A DNA stretch of 64,000 nt. Origin: Luteibacter sp. 9135. GTDB lineage: Bacteria; Pseudomonadota; Gammaproteobacteria; Xanthomonadales; Rhodanobacteraceae. Positions 47,219-56,909 of the stretch are shown piece after piece. The first letter of the stretch is position 1. Each line of letters opens with the position of its first letter. Location: positions 124,001 to 188,000 of the forward strand of contig NZ_JQNB01000001.1 in the NCBI RefSeq assembly GCF_000745005.1, written 5' to 3'. The position numbers and the translations under genes were made by a program. The notes under the pieces are model-generated. The model searched no databases. It had not been told where the DNA came from and saw only the letters and a list, made by a program, of their open reading frames with translations.

Positions 47219-48315
47219 TGACCACCCTGACCGTCAAGCGCGCCGACCGCCTCATCGCCATGAGCGTGCTGGGCACCCTGCTGCTGGTATGGCTGGTGCT
47301 GGCCGGCTTCGATTCCCTGCTGCAGTTCGTCCGCCAGCTCGGCAACATCGGCAAGAACGGCTTTTCGCTGTACGACGCCATCGCCTACATCATGCTGACG
47401 CTGCCGCGTCGTCTCTACCAGATGTTCAGCAACGCCGCCCTCATCGGAGGCCTGCTCGGGCTGGGTGGCCTGGCCGCCACGGGCGAGCTCACCGCCCTGC
47501 GCGCCGCCGGCATGTCCAAGCTGCGTATCGCCGTCTCCGCCGCGGGCGTCATCGCCGTGCTGACCCTGGCCGTGGTGGTGATGGGCGAGACTGCCGCGCC
47601 CTACGGCGACCAGCATGCGCAGGCCATCCAGGTACGCATGCGCTCGAGCAACCTCGGCTCCACCAGCAGCGGCCTGTGGGCCCGCGACGCCGGCAAGATC
47701 ATCAATGCGAAGTCGGCCATCGCCGTGCAGGATGGCGACCGCACCACGGTGAAACTGGTGGACGTGCGCGTCTACAGCTTCACGCCGGACGGCCAACTGT
47801 CGATCTTCTCGCACGGCGACAGCGCCACCCACGACGGCAACAAGTGGATCATGAGCAACGTCCGCACCACCACGCTGGACGACCAGGGCACCCACTCATC
47901 GCATGTGGACACGCAGACCTGGGCCTCGCGTCTGAATCCGCACGTGCTGGAGCAGTCGGTGATCCATCCCGAATACCTGTCCATGGCCGACCTGCGGCGC
48001 AACATCCGCTACCTGGACAACAACGGGCAGAACTCCGGCGTGTACGCCGTGGCGTTCTGGGGCCGCGCGCTGTTCGCGCTCAACACGCTGGTGCTGGTGC
48101 TTTGCGCCATGCCCTTCGCGTTCGGCTCGCTGCGCTCCGGCGGCCTGGGCAAACGACTGTTTATTGGCATCATCCTGGCCATCGGCTGGTATTTCCTGCA
48201 GGGCGCGATGGTGAACTTCGGCACGGTGTACGGCATGCCGCCACTGCTGGCCAACCTGCTGCCCACCACCTTGCTGGTGGTCGGTGCCCTCGCCTATTTC
48301 AGGCGCTTCGGTTAG
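47218..48315 (+). CDS. lptG: LPS export permease LptG
   Basis: The partner of LptF, 365 residues with the same three helices, periplasmic domain, three helices order. LTVKRADRLIAMSVLGTLLL at the start, ATGELTALRAAGMSKLRIAV and the C-terminal GKRLFIGIILAIGWYFLQG are typical. It is convergent with the hybrid sensor kinase after 11 bp. Confidence 0.96.
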   Translation: MTTLTVKRADRLIAMSVLGTLLLVWLVLAGFDSLLQFVRQLGNIGKNGFSLYDAIAYIMLTLPRRLYQMFSNAALIGGLLGLGGLAATGELTALRAAGMSKLRIAVSAAGVIAVLTLAVVVMGETAAPYGDQHAQAIQVRMRSSNLGSTSSGLWARDAGKIINAKSAIAVQDGDRTTVKLVDVRVYSFTPDGQLSIFSHGDSATHDGNKWIMSNVRTTTLDDQGTHSSHVDTQTWASRLNPHVLEQSVIHPEYLSMADLRRNIRYLDNNGQNSGVYAVAFWGRALFALNTLVLVLCAMPFAFGSLRSGGLGKRLFIGIILAIGWYFLQGAMVNFGTVYGMPPLLANLLPTTLLVVGALAYFRRFG

Positions 48316-48326
48316 CGCCTGACTGA

Positions 48327-51300
48327 TCAGGACGCCGCGACCAGCGGTGCCCTGCATACACGCTCCAGCATCGCGGACAGGTCGTCGCCGCTCATGGGCT
48401 TGCGCAACAGGGCGTCCATGCCGGCCGCACGCACCGCGGCGGCTTCATCGCCGGCGGAGCGTGCCGTCACGGCGACAATCGGCAACGTGGCCAGCGCGTC
48501 GATGCGGCGGATCATCCGCGCCACCTGAAAGCCGTCGACGAGAGGCAGGTCCAGGTCCAGCAGCAGCACATCGTAGCGACCGGCCGAGACTTCGCTCATG
48601 GCGGCCAACCCGTCGCCCACCGCCGTCACGACGTGACCGCGGGCACGCAGCAGATTGGCGATGACCTCGCAGACCACGGCATCGTCCTCCACCAGAAGCA
48701 CACGCCAGCCGGTGGTGTCGTTGCGCGCGGGCGATGCCGGCGCACACGCACGGCCCGCGCAGGCACAGGCCACCAGCGGCAGGCGTACCGTGAACCGGCT
48801 GCCGCGGCCGGGCTCGCTGACAACGTCGATGGTGCCTCCCATCAGCGTGGTCAGTTCGTGGCAGATCGCCAGGCCCAGGCCGGACCCGTCGGCACGCCGG
48901 GGCGTGTCGCCCTGCTCGAAGCGCGAGAACAGGCGCGCGCGCAATTCGGCTGACATGCCTGGCCCGGTGTCGGCGACGCTCAGGCACAAGCCGTCCCGAT
49001 CCACTGCCACCTGCAACGACACGCCGCCTTCCGTAGTGAACTTCACCGCGTTGTTCACCAGGTTCTGCAGGATCTGGCGGAGACGAATGGTGTCGCCGCG
49101 CACGGCGGGCGGCACCGATGCCTCCACGCTGGCCGACAACGCCAGGCCTTTCTCGTGCGCCGCGGCGGCGGCAAGGGCCACCACTTCGTCCGCCACCGCG
49201 CGCAGCGACACGCACTCGGATTCGAGTACCAGGCGCCGCGCCTCGATCCGCGTGATGTCCAGCGCATCGTTGACCAGCCGCAGCAGGGTGTCGCCTGAGC
49301 GGCGCACCGCATCGACGTAACTGCGCTGCGCCTCGTCGAGTGGGGTGCGCGACAACAGTTCAGCCATGCCCAGCACGCCCGTCATCGGCGTACGGATCTC
49401 GTGGCCCAGGGTGGCCATGAAATCGGTCTTGGCCGCGTTCGCTTCCTCGGCCATGCGCCGCTGGTGTTCGGCGAGCCGCATGCGCATGCCCTGGCGCAGA
49501 CGCTTTCGTGTGCCGCGGACGAGCACCAGCGCCATCACGACGGCGAGCGATACGTAGGCTGTCCACGCCCACCAGCGCAGCCAGGGCGGCGCCTCCACGA
49601 AAACGACCACCGAGGCAGGCAGTGCCGGGCTGAGTTCGTCACGCCCGGCGCCCGTGATAGCCACCGTGTAACGGCCCGGGGACAAACCATCCAGCGCGTG
49701 CTCGCCCTCCTTGCCGACGTGCATGACTGTGGATGTCGCACCGTGGCGCCATTCGAAACGCAGGTGATTGCGATCGGGTTCGACGAACGACAGCACCCGC
49801 GCGACGACGCGTGCGTCGCGGTCGTTCCAGCGCAGCCGCAACTCGCCGTTGTCCAGGGGCAAGGTTTCGCGAACACCCCCTCTCGACGCCGTGGCACCGA
49901 GCACCGCGATGGGCGGCCGCCGGATGTGGTCGCGCTGCCCGTCAGGACGAAAGCCCACCAGGCCACCCAGCGTGGCGCCATACATGCTGCCGTCGTCGAG
50001 CTGCACGGTGATGGCATGGGTGAACTCGCCGCTGGCCAGCCCGTCGGCCAGACCGAACGACCGGAACCGGCCATGACCGGGGTCGAACCGCCAGACCCCG
50101 GTCTGGCCATACAGCCACAGCCGCCCGGCGCGATCACGGCGCAGGTTGAGGATGTCGGCCGAGGGAAACCCGTCCGCGCCCCCGATGAGGCGATCACGTT
50201 CGGCCCGCGCGCCCTGCCAGCGGTAGTGCTCCAGCGCATCGGGGCGCACGATCCAGAATCCGTCTTCGTCGGGCTCGAAGGCGCTGATCCGGCCCATCGG
50301 CACCCCGTCGATGAACTGCATCCGTCCGCTGGCGCGGTCACGTCGGGCAAGCCCCGCCACGCTTGCCTGCCAGAGCACGCCATCGACGATGTCGATCTGC
50401 CGCGTATCCAGCCAGCCACGCGGCGAGCTCACGAAGACCAGCGGCACCGCGCGGCGCAGATCGGCGTCCACCTCGAACAGGCCCTGTCCCAGCGCCGCGA
50501 CGATGACGCCGCCGCCGGGCGCCGCGACGATCGACGTCACGGGGCGATGGACGACCGACCGCAGCACCGGCCTGACTTTTCCGTGAGTCGCCACGGACAA
50601 ACCGTCGACCGTACCGACGAGCAGGCGTCCTCCCGGCAGCGCCCACAACGACTGGATGCGCGGTGCGCCCAGTTCGAAGCCCTCGCCGGTGTGTCCGGTG
50701 GCGGGGTCGAAGCCACGGATCCAGCCGCGCAAGCCGCCGACCCATAGCCCACCGCCCTCGCGGGCCGCCACGGCGGTGACCGTGCGGCCGGGAAAGGTGT
50801 GCGCATCGGTGGCGACGTGGGTGAAACGGGTGAAGTCGTCCCACGACGGACCGAGGTAGGCCAGGCCACCATCGCTCAGGGCAAACCACAGGCCGTGCTC
50901 GCGATCTTCCAGCATGCCGCGCACCGTACGTCCCGGCAGGCCGCCCAGGGCCGTCCATGCGCCGGCCACCTCGTGCAGGCGATCGAAGCGGTCGAGCATC
51001 GACAGGCCCTGCGCCGCCGCGATCCAGAGGATGCCGTGGCTGTCGGCCAGCGTCGTATGAACAGCCGAGCCGGGCACGCGGCGATCGCGATACAGACGTC
51101 CATCGGCGCCGGGAAGAAACAGCCCGCGATCGGTAGCTACACGCATCTGCGCGCCGCTGCCGTGGATGCCCAGCACCGTGGGCGCGGCACCCTCGGCAAA
51201 CGACACCGCATTGAACGTGCCGTTCGCCTCGCGCACGAAAAGTCCCCTGTCGCCGCCCACCCAGAGGCGCTCATCGGTCGACACATGGAGCGCATGCACC

Positions 51301-51839
51301 GCTATCCCTGCCCCTGACGACGCGACCGCCACCCGCTGCAGCCCGCCGCCGTCCGCGCGCATGCGATCCAGACCGCGGGAGGATCCGATCCAGACCAAGC
51401 CGTCCGGTGTCTGCGTGATGACATGCACCTCTTCGCCGGCCAGCCCTTCGCGCCAGTGCACGAAATGGCCGGTGGCCGGGTCGTAACGGCCCAGGCCCAG
51501 TTCCGGGCCCCCCATCCAGAGCCGGTCGTCGCGATCGACGAACAGGGAGGACAGGCCGCCGGTGGTCAACGGCTCGCCCTGTCCCGCGTCGATACGCGGG
51601 ATGGTGAATGCTACGCCGTCGAAACGCGACAGCCCGGCGGCCGTGGCCACCCAGATGAAGCCGCGGGCGTCCTGCACCACCGCCTGCACCTTGCTGCTGG
51701 GCAGGCCTTCATGCAGGCCGTAGCTGCGGAATTGGGGCGTGGGGATCGGCGCCATCGTGGTGGCTGCCGCAAGGGGGGTGGCCCCACCGATGACGATGAA
51801 GGCGACGAGAATCCATCTCGTGAAAAGCGTGCGGTGCAT
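48327..51839 (-). CDS. Hybrid two-component sensor with beta-propeller input
   Basis: An 1170-residue one-piece hybrid regulator. A signal peptide (about 1-25) is followed by many two-component-propeller repeats (for example QDARGFIWVATAAGLSRFDG, with similar RxGxLWLGT-like units to about residue 640). Then come a Y_Y_Y-type beta domain, a membrane helix (about 750-778), and the H-box FMATLGHEIRTPMTGVLG with His 813. The ATPase part has QNLVNNAVKFTTEGGV and GSGLGLAICHEL, and the receiver has likely Asp 1095 in VLLLDLDLPLVDG. No AraC output domain is fused. Start 51839 gives the signal peptide. Confidence 0.92.
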   Translation of the reverse strand: MHRTLFTRWILVAFIVIGGATPLAAATTMAPIPTPQFRSYGLHEGLPSSKVQAVVQDARGFIWVATAAGLSRFDGVAFTIPRIDAGQGEPLTTGGLSSLFVDRDDRLWMGGPELGLGRYDPATGHFVHWREGLAGEEVHVITQTPDGLVWIGSSRGLDRMRADGGGLQRVAVASSGAGIAVHALHVSTDERLWVGGDRGLFVREANGTFNAVSFAEGAAPTVLGIHGSGAQMRVATDRGLFLPGADGRLYRDRRVPGSAVHTTLADSHGILWIAAAQGLSMLDRFDRLHEVAGAWTALGGLPGRTVRGMLEDREHGLWFALSDGGLAYLGPSWDDFTRFTHVATDAHTFPGRTVTAVAAREGGGLWVGGLRGWIRGFDPATGHTGEGFELGAPRIQSLWALPGGRLLVGTVDGLSVATHGKVRPVLRSVVHRPVTSIVAAPGGGVIVAALGQGLFEVDADLRRAVPLVFVSSPRGWLDTRQIDIVDGVLWQASVAGLARRDRASGRMQFIDGVPMGRISAFEPDEDGFWIVRPDALEHYRWQGARAERDRLIGGADGFPSADILNLRRDRAGRLWLYGQTGVWRFDPGHGRFRSFGLADGLASGEFTHAITVQLDDGSMYGATLGGLVGFRPDGQRDHIRRPPIAVLGATASRGGVRETLPLDNGELRLRWNDRDARVVARVLSFVEPDRNHLRFEWRHGATSTVMHVGKEGEHALDGLSPGRYTVAITGAGRDELSPALPASVVVFVEAPPWLRWWAWTAYVSLAVVMALVLVRGTRKRLRQGMRMRLAEHQRRMAEEANAAKTDFMATLGHEIRTPMTGVLGMAELLSRTPLDEAQRSYVDAVRRSGDTLLRLVNDALDITRIEARRLVLESECVSLRAVADEVVALAAAAAHEKGLALSASVEASVPPAVRGDTIRLRQILQNLVNNAVKFTTEGGVSLQVAVDRDGLCLSVADTGPGMSAELRARLFSRFEQGDTPRRADGSGLGLAICHELTTLMGGTIDVVSEPGRGSRFTVRLPLVACACAGRACAPASPARNDTTGWRVLLVEDDAVVCEVIANLLRARGHVVTAVGDGLAAMSEVSAGRYDVLLLDLDLPLVDGFQVARMIRRIDALATLPIVAVTARSAGDEAAAVRAAGMDALLRKPMSGDDLSAMLERVCRAPLVAAS

Positions 51840-51954
51840 ACGCCGGGTTCCTGGTGCGATCCCGATCATGCCATGCACCTGCGGAAAGCTGTATGGCTTG
51901 ACGCCGCACGGCGATGTAGGCATTCGCGTGGGCGCTTGCCTCTAGAATGGCCGC

Positions 51955-53412
51955 ATGTCACGCCGATTGCGTCTACTCATCGCGGCTGTCGGGATCGTCG
52001 CACTCGCCTGGCTGCTGCTGGCCGCCTTCGACCGCGCGCTCGCGCTGGCCCAACGTTTCATGGGCTTGCCCGCGGGCATGCGCTGGCTGGTCGGCATGGG
52101 CATGATCGCCCTGGTGCTGGCCGGCATCGCAGCAGGCATCTGGTGGCTGCGACCACGCAAGCCACGTGGGCCGGTCGCCGCACCGGATCGCGCGTCCCTC
52201 GAAATGCGCCTGGCCGCCCTGCGCGACGCCGGCTCCGAGGTTGAGGAAATACGCAACGAACTCGGCGAGCTGGACCGTCGTCGCGCCAGCGAGCAGCTCT
52301 ACATCGCCGTTTTCGGCGAAATCTCCACCGGCAAGTCCTCGCTGATCGCGGCACTGGTGCCCGGCGCGCAGCCCCGGCGCGACGCGCGCGGCGGCACCAC
52401 ACATGAGGTCGCCCATTACGAAGGCACGGCACCGCGTGGCGACACCTGGCTGCTGGCCGACGTGCCCGGTTCCGCGGAAGCGGGAGGCGACGCGCGCGAG
52501 CGCATGGCACGCGACGAGGCGCTCCGCGCCCACGCCGTGGTCTATGTCTGCGCCGGCGACCTCACCCGCACACAGGGCGACGAACTGCGCTGGCTGGGCG
52601 ACTTCGGCAAGCCGCTGGTGCTGGCGGTGAACAAGGCCGACCAGTGGTCGGGCGTCGATCGCGAACGCGTGCTTCGGCACGTGCGCGACCAGGCCGGCGG
52701 CGTGCCCGATGCGGTGGTCGCGATCAGCGCGGGCGGTGAGGAACGTTTCACCCGTCGGCTGGCCGACGGCCGCAGCGAAGCGGTGACGCGCCAGCGCGTC
52801 CCGGACGTCGCGGCATTGCGGGACGCCATCGCGCGGCTGGTCGCCCCGGGCGCGCACGGGCTGGAGCCGCTGCGGGAAAACGCCGTGCTGGCGCGCATCC
52901 ACGAGCTCACGGGCGAGCACGAGGCCCTTCATCGTGCCGCGGAGGCGGAACGCATCGTCACCCGCTACGCCCGGCGCGCGATCGTCGGCGCCATGGCAGC
53001 CGTCGCCCCGGGCACCGACCTGGTGATCCAGGGTGCGCTGGCCGCCGGCATGGTGCGCGCGCTGGCCGACCTGCACGGCGTCCGCGTGACCGATGTCGAC
53101 ATTGAGAACCTGCTGAAGCAGGCCCGGCTCACCCTGCGCACGGGTACCTCGGTGGTGCTGGCCGTGGCCGGCAATGCGCTGAAGGCGTTCCCGGGCCTGG
53201 GTACGCTGGGCGGAGGCGTGCTGCATGCGTTCGCCTACGCGTTGATCTTCGACAGCCTGGGCCGGGCGCTGGCGGCGACACTGGCCGAGCGTCAGGCGCT
53301 CGACCAGGCCGACGCCGGCGAGCGCATGCGCGAGCTGCTCGGCGACGCCAGCGGATCCCGGCTGCGCCGGCTGGCAGAGCTAACCGGCGAGGCCTTGCGA
53401 GGCATCGAGTGA
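51955..53412 (+). CDS. Membrane GTPase with DUF697-like C-terminal domain (first copy)
   Basis: A 485-residue protein: two N-terminal membrane helices (about 7-26 and 44-65), then an Era-like G domain with P-loop GEISTGKS (121-128), GGTTH, DVPGS (169-173) and NKAD (226-229). The C-terminal region (about 340-460, hydrophobic AIVGAMAAVAPGTDLVIQGA and NALKAFPGLGTLGGG) resembles DUF697/YcjF-like domains. A related GTPase lies at 55266 beyond yceI-yceJ-yceI. Its function is unknown. Confidence 0.87.
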   Translation: MSRRLRLLIAAVGIVALAWLLLAAFDRALALAQRFMGLPAGMRWLVGMGMIALVLAGIAAGIWWLRPRKPRGPVAAPDRASLEMRLAALRDAGSEVEEIRNELGELDRRRASEQLYIAVFGEISTGKSSLIAALVPGAQPRRDARGGTTHEVAHYEGTAPRGDTWLLADVPGSAEAGGDARERMARDEALRAHAVVYVCAGDLTRTQGDELRWLGDFGKPLVLAVNKADQWSGVDRERVLRHVRDQAGGVPDAVVAISAGGEERFTRRLADGRSEAVTRQRVPDVAALRDAIARLVAPGAHGLEPLRENAVLARIHELTGEHEALHRAAEAERIVTRYARRAIVGAMAAVAPGTDLVIQGALAAGMVRALADLHGVRVTDVDIENLLKQARLTLRTGTSVVLAVAGNALKAFPGLGTLGGGVLHAFAYALIFDSLGRALAATLAERQALDQADAGERMRELLGDASGSRLRRLAELTGEALRGIE

Positions 53413-53510
53413 ACGATCTGTTCCCGGCAGCCGTACTGACAACCGGCCCGCGCTCGGCCACACTGCCCCCCTCGGCCGCCACGCGGTCCCGACCCGCTCC
53501 CGGCTCACTC

Positions 53511-54134
53511 ATGCGCCCTATTCGTGCCCTTCCCTTGCTGCTTCTCGGTCTCGGCCCGCTGGCCGCCCATGCCGAAGCCACCGCCTACCGCATCGATCCG
53601 GTGCACAGCCAGGTGGTCTTCAATGTCGAGCACAACGGTTTCTCACGCTCGTTCGGCCGCCTGAGGGTCACCGACGGCACGATCCGCTTCGACCGGGACG
53701 ACTGGTCGAAGTCGTCCGTGGACGCGACGATCGACCTGTCCTCGGTGGACATGGGCGATGCGGCCTGGGACAAGGCCGTACGCGGCAGCGCGCTGCTCGA
53801 CAGCGACCGTGCGAAGACCGCCCGCTACGTCAGCGAGTCGGTGGAGAAGAAGAACGACGCGGAAGGCGTCGTCCACGGCAAGCTCACCCTGCGCGGCGTC
53901 ACGCTGCCGCTGGACCTGCCCTTCCGCGTCAACCGGGTCGGCACCACCATCTACGGCATGCATACGGTGGCCGGCTTCTCGTCGTCGGTGATCCTCGACC
54001 GCACGCGATACGGCATGACCTCCAACGCGAACTCGATCGGCAACGACGTCACCGTGTGGCTGGAAATCGAAGCCATCCGTGGCGATGCGGCCGCTACCAG
54101 CGAAAAGGACAACACCCATGCCCCTGCGCAGTGA
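53511..54134 (+). CDS. yceI: YceI-family periplasmic lipid-binding protein (first copy)
   Basis: A 207-residue secreted lipocalin-like protein; family members bind isoprenoid-type lipids in the periplasm. A signal peptide (MRPIRALPLLLLGLGPLAAH) precedes the YceI body with YRIDPVHSQVVFNVEHNGFS, VDATIDLSSVDMG and HGKLTLRGVTLPLDLPFRV. The start at 53511 is chosen for the signal peptide; a GTG at 53409 overlapping the GTPase stop would add 34 residues. It overlaps yceJ by 17 bases. Confidence 0.9.
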   Translation: MRPIRALPLLLLGLGPLAAHAEATAYRIDPVHSQVVFNVEHNGFSRSFGRLRVTDGTIRFDRDDWSKSSVDATIDLSSVDMGDAAWDKAVRGSALLDSDRAKTARYVSESVEKKNDAEGVVHGKLTLRGVTLPLDLPFRVNRVGTTIYGMHTVAGFSSSVILDRTRYGMTSNANSIGNDVTVWLEIEAIRGDAAATSEKDNTHAPAQ

Positions 54135-54702
54135 CGCTACCCGCTGGAGCACCCTCGCCAAGACCTTCCACTGGCTCACGGCGCTGCTGATCCTGGGCAA
54201 CGGCGCGTTCGCGTTCTGGATGGACGGCCTGAAGCCGTCGATGCGCAAGATCGACATGTTCGCGCTGCACAAGTCCATCGGCCTCACGGTGCTCGCGTTG
54301 TTCCTGCTGCGCCTGCTCTGGCGCGCGATCGACCGCCGTCCGCCCGACATGCCGGCACCGCGCTGGCAGCAGTTGGCCGCGCACGCGGTGCACGGTGTCC
54401 TTTACCTGCTCATCGCCGCCATCCCGCTTACCGGGTGGGCGTTCAACTCCGCCCACGGTTTTCCGCTGCAGTATTTCAAGCAGTTCAACCTGCCCGCGCT
54501 GGTAGAGAAGAACCCGGCCCTGTCCGACACGCTGGGCACCGTGCACGTGTGGCTGTTCTGGTTGCTGCTGGCCGTGCTGGTCGCCCATGTCGGCGGTGCA
54601 TTGAAACACCACCTCCTCGACCGCGACGATACGCTCCGCCGCATGTTGCCCTTCGGCCGCGCAAAGCGCGGCATCCCCACCCCTCCCGGAGATACGCCAT
54701 GA
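54118..54702 (+). CDS. yceJ: Cytochrome b561-type membrane protein
   Basis: A 194-residue di-haem cytochrome b561 of the bacterial type. Four helices carry conserved His residues in WSTLAKTFHWLTALLILGN, FALHKSIGLTVLALFLLRL, HAVHGVLYLLIAAIPLTGW and VHVWLFWLLLAVLVAHVGG. In E. coli yceJ pairs with yceI. Here it sits between two yceI genes and overlaps the second by four bases, so the three are likely co-translated. Confidence 0.9.
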   Translation: MPLRSDATRWSTLAKTFHWLTALLILGNGAFAFWMDGLKPSMRKIDMFALHKSIGLTVLALFLLRLLWRAIDRRPPDMPAPRWQQLAAHAVHGVLYLLIAAIPLTGWAFNSAHGFPLQYFKQFNLPALVEKNPALSDTLGTVHVWLFWLLLAVLVAHVGGALKHHLLDRDDTLRRMLPFGRAKRGIPTPPGDTP

Positions 54703-55259
54703 CCCCGATGATCCGCCGCCTTGCCGTCCTCAGCCTGGCGCTTGCACTGCCGTTCGCCGCCTCCGCCGCGGATTACAAGGTCGGCCCGGGCAGCACGCTG
54801 GGCTTCAGCGGCAAGTTCCAGGGCCAGCAGTTCGACGGCACGTTCGGCAAGTTCGACGCGGCGATCAGCTACGACGCCGCCAACCTGGCCGCATCGCGGT
54901 TCGACGTGACGGTGGACATGGCCACGGCGAAAACCGGCGACGGCGATCGCGACGGCGCGCTGCCGGGCCCCGATTTCTTCGACGTGAAAAAGTTCGCGAC
55001 GGCGCACTACGTCACCACCGGCTTCAGCAAGGATGCCAAGGGCGATGTCATCGCCAACGGCAACCTGACCCTGCACGGCGTCACCCGGCCGCTCGCCCTC
55101 AAGGTCGCGTTCTCGCCCAACGCCGGCGGTGCGCGCCTGTCGGTCACCGGTACGCTCAAGCGCCTCGACTTCGGCGTGGGCAGCGGCGACTACAAGGAAA
55201 CCTCGACGATCGCCGACGAGGTGCTGGTCAACGGCTCGCTGAACCTGCAGCCGAAGTAA
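54699..55259 (+). CDS. yceI: YceI-family periplasmic lipid-binding protein (second copy)
   Basis: A 186-residue second YceI with signal peptide MTPMIRRLAVLSLALALPFA and mature start ADYKVGPGSTLGFSGKFQG. The family segments ISYDAANLAASRFDVTVDM and LTLHGVTRPLALKVAFS are clear. It differs from the copy at 53511 in most positions, so it is not a recent duplication. It overlaps yceJ and ends six bases before the second GTPase. Confidence 0.9.
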   Translation: MTPMIRRLAVLSLALALPFAASAADYKVGPGSTLGFSGKFQGQQFDGTFGKFDAAISYDAANLAASRFDVTVDMATAKTGDGDRDGALPGPDFFDVKKFATAHYVTTGFSKDAKGDVIANGNLTLHGVTRPLALKVAFSPNAGGARLSVTGTLKRLDFGVGSGDYKETSTIADEVLVNGSLNLQPK

Positions 55260-55265
55260 GCCGGC

Positions 55266-56609
55266 GTGACAGGCCTGCGCGATCGTCTCCGCGGCCTGGC
55301 CGGCCGTTTTCGCCAGCGTGCCGACACGGCGCCGGCGCCGGACGAACGCGGCGGCAGCGTGGCATCCAGCCTGCGCGGCCTGCTGGACGACCCGACCATT
55401 CCGCCCGCCGTGCGCGAAACCATGGCGGCGGATTTCCGCCGCGTCGAAACCATGCTCGATCGCCTGGAGCGCGAGGAACTGCACGTGGCCGTGTTCGGTC
55501 GCGTGTCGGCCGGCAAATCGGCGCTGGGCAACGCGCTGCTGGGCCGCGACGCGTTCACCGTCGGCGTCCTGCATGGCACCACCACCGAGGCGGACGTCGC
55601 GCGCCTGGACGAAGCCGCTAACGCGGGCCTGGTGCTGATCGACACGCCCGGCATCAACGAACTGGGCGGCGAAGCGCGGGAGACGCTGGCCTACGAAGTG
55701 GCGGAGGTCAGCGACCTCATCGTCTTCGTGGCCGACGGCGACCTCACCCGCGAGGAACGCGACGCGCTGCGGACGCTTGCCGCTACGCGCCGACCACTGC
55801 TCCTGGCCCTGAACAAGACCGACCGCTACAGCGACGACGAACGCGACGGTTTGCTGCAACGCCTGCGCGAGCATACCGACGGCCTGGTCAGGCGCGAGGA
55901 CGTGATCGGCGTGGCCGCACACCCGGCCCCCCGCCGCATCGTGGAGGTGGATGCATCCGGCAGGGAGCACACCATCCAAGAGGCCGTGCCGGCCGACGTC
56001 ACCGCCCTGAAGACGCGCCTGCTGGCCATCGCTGAACGCGAAGGCAAGACCCTGTCAGCGATCAACGCGGGCCTGTTCGCCGGGCGGCTGACCGACCAGA
56101 TCAGCGAGCGCATCGCCGTCACGCGTCGCGACGTCGCCTCCGGCGTCATTCGCCAGTACTGCATCGCCAAGGCCGTGGCCGTGGCACTCAACCCCGTACC
56201 CGTCGCCGACCTGCTGCTGGCCGGCGGCCTGGACGCGGCGATGGTGGTGCAACTGGGTCGCGTCTACGGCCTGCCGCTCACCCGCAGCGAGTCCGGCCGA
56301 CTGGTGGCGACCATCTCGCTGCAACTGGCAGCACTGATGAGCGCGGTCTGGGGCATGCAGCTGGCAGCCTCCGCGTTGAAGGGCGTCAGCGGCGGCATGT
56401 CGGTCGTCGTCACCGCCGCCGCGCAGGGCGCGCTGGGCTGGTACGCCACCGTGCTGATCGGCCGGGCCGCCGAGCACTACCTGGTGGCCGGCAAGTCCTG
56501 GGGCGAGCACGGTGCCAAGCGCGCCGTTGCCGATATCGTCGCGGGGCTGGATCGCGATTCCATCCTGCGCGAGGCCCGCGAGGAGATCATGAAGCGGCTT
56601 CGCGGGTAG
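55266..56609 (+). CDS. GTPase with DUF697-like C-terminal domain (second copy)
   Basis: A 447-residue Era-like GTPase that starts with GTG. There are no N-terminal membrane helices. The G domain has P-loop GRVSAGKS (78-85), DTPG (126-129) and NKTD (183-186). The C-terminal domain has hydrophobic stretches (AVALNPVPVADLLLAGGLDA and SLQLAALMSAVWGMQLAAS), again DUF697-like. It probably arose from the same ancestor as the GTPase at 51955, but similarity is limited to motifs and layout. Confidence 0.87.
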   Translation: MTGLRDRLRGLAGRFRQRADTAPAPDERGGSVASSLRGLLDDPTIPPAVRETMAADFRRVETMLDRLEREELHVAVFGRVSAGKSALGNALLGRDAFTVGVLHGTTTEADVARLDEAANAGLVLIDTPGINELGGEARETLAYEVAEVSDLIVFVADGDLTREERDALRTLAATRRPLLLALNKTDRYSDDERDGLLQRLREHTDGLVRREDVIGVAAHPAPRRIVEVDASGREHTIQEAVPADVTALKTRLLAIAEREGKTLSAINAGLFAGRLTDQISERIAVTRRDVASGVIRQYCIAKAVAVALNPVPVADLLLAGGLDAAMVVQLGRVYGLPLTRSESGRLVATISLQLAALMSAVWGMQLAASALKGVSGGMSVVVTAAAQGALGWYATVLIGRAAEHYLVAGKSWGEHGAKRAVADIVAGLDRDSILREAREEIMKRLRG

Positions 56610-56612
56610 TCG

Positions 56613-56837
56613 TCAGCCCGCGAAAGCCTTCACCGCCGCCACATCGAACGGCCAGCCCAGCTCGGCCCCATCGTCTCGCCGCAGCACCGGCACGCGCGCC
56701 CCGTAGCGCGCTTCCAGCGTCGCATCGTCGTCGATCCACACGGAAGCGAAGTCCGGGAACCGGGCCTGCGCCAGCACCTCGAGGGCCTGGTCGCACAGGT
56801 GGCAATCGTCGCGCTGGAATAGTGTGAAGAGGGACAT
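56613..56837 (-). CDS. Glutaredoxin-like thiol protein
   Basis: A 74-residue thioredoxin-fold protein with the redox motif CHLC in LFQRDDCHLCDQALEVL near residues 13-16. It is shorter than classic glutaredoxins, as in the glutaredoxin-2/DUF836 type. It is convergent with the second GTPase (gap of three bases) and divergent from sdaA. The cellular partner is unknown. Confidence 0.87.
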   Translation of the reverse strand: MSLFTLFQRDDCHLCDQALEVLAQARFPDFASVWIDDDATLEARYGARVPVLRRDDGAELGWPFDVAAVKAFAG

Positions 56838-56909
56838 GCGCAGGTGTATGGGGCCAGTGGCGTCGGGGCGTAGAATAGCCGGCTACCCCCATAGCCAACC
56901 TATCCAGCC

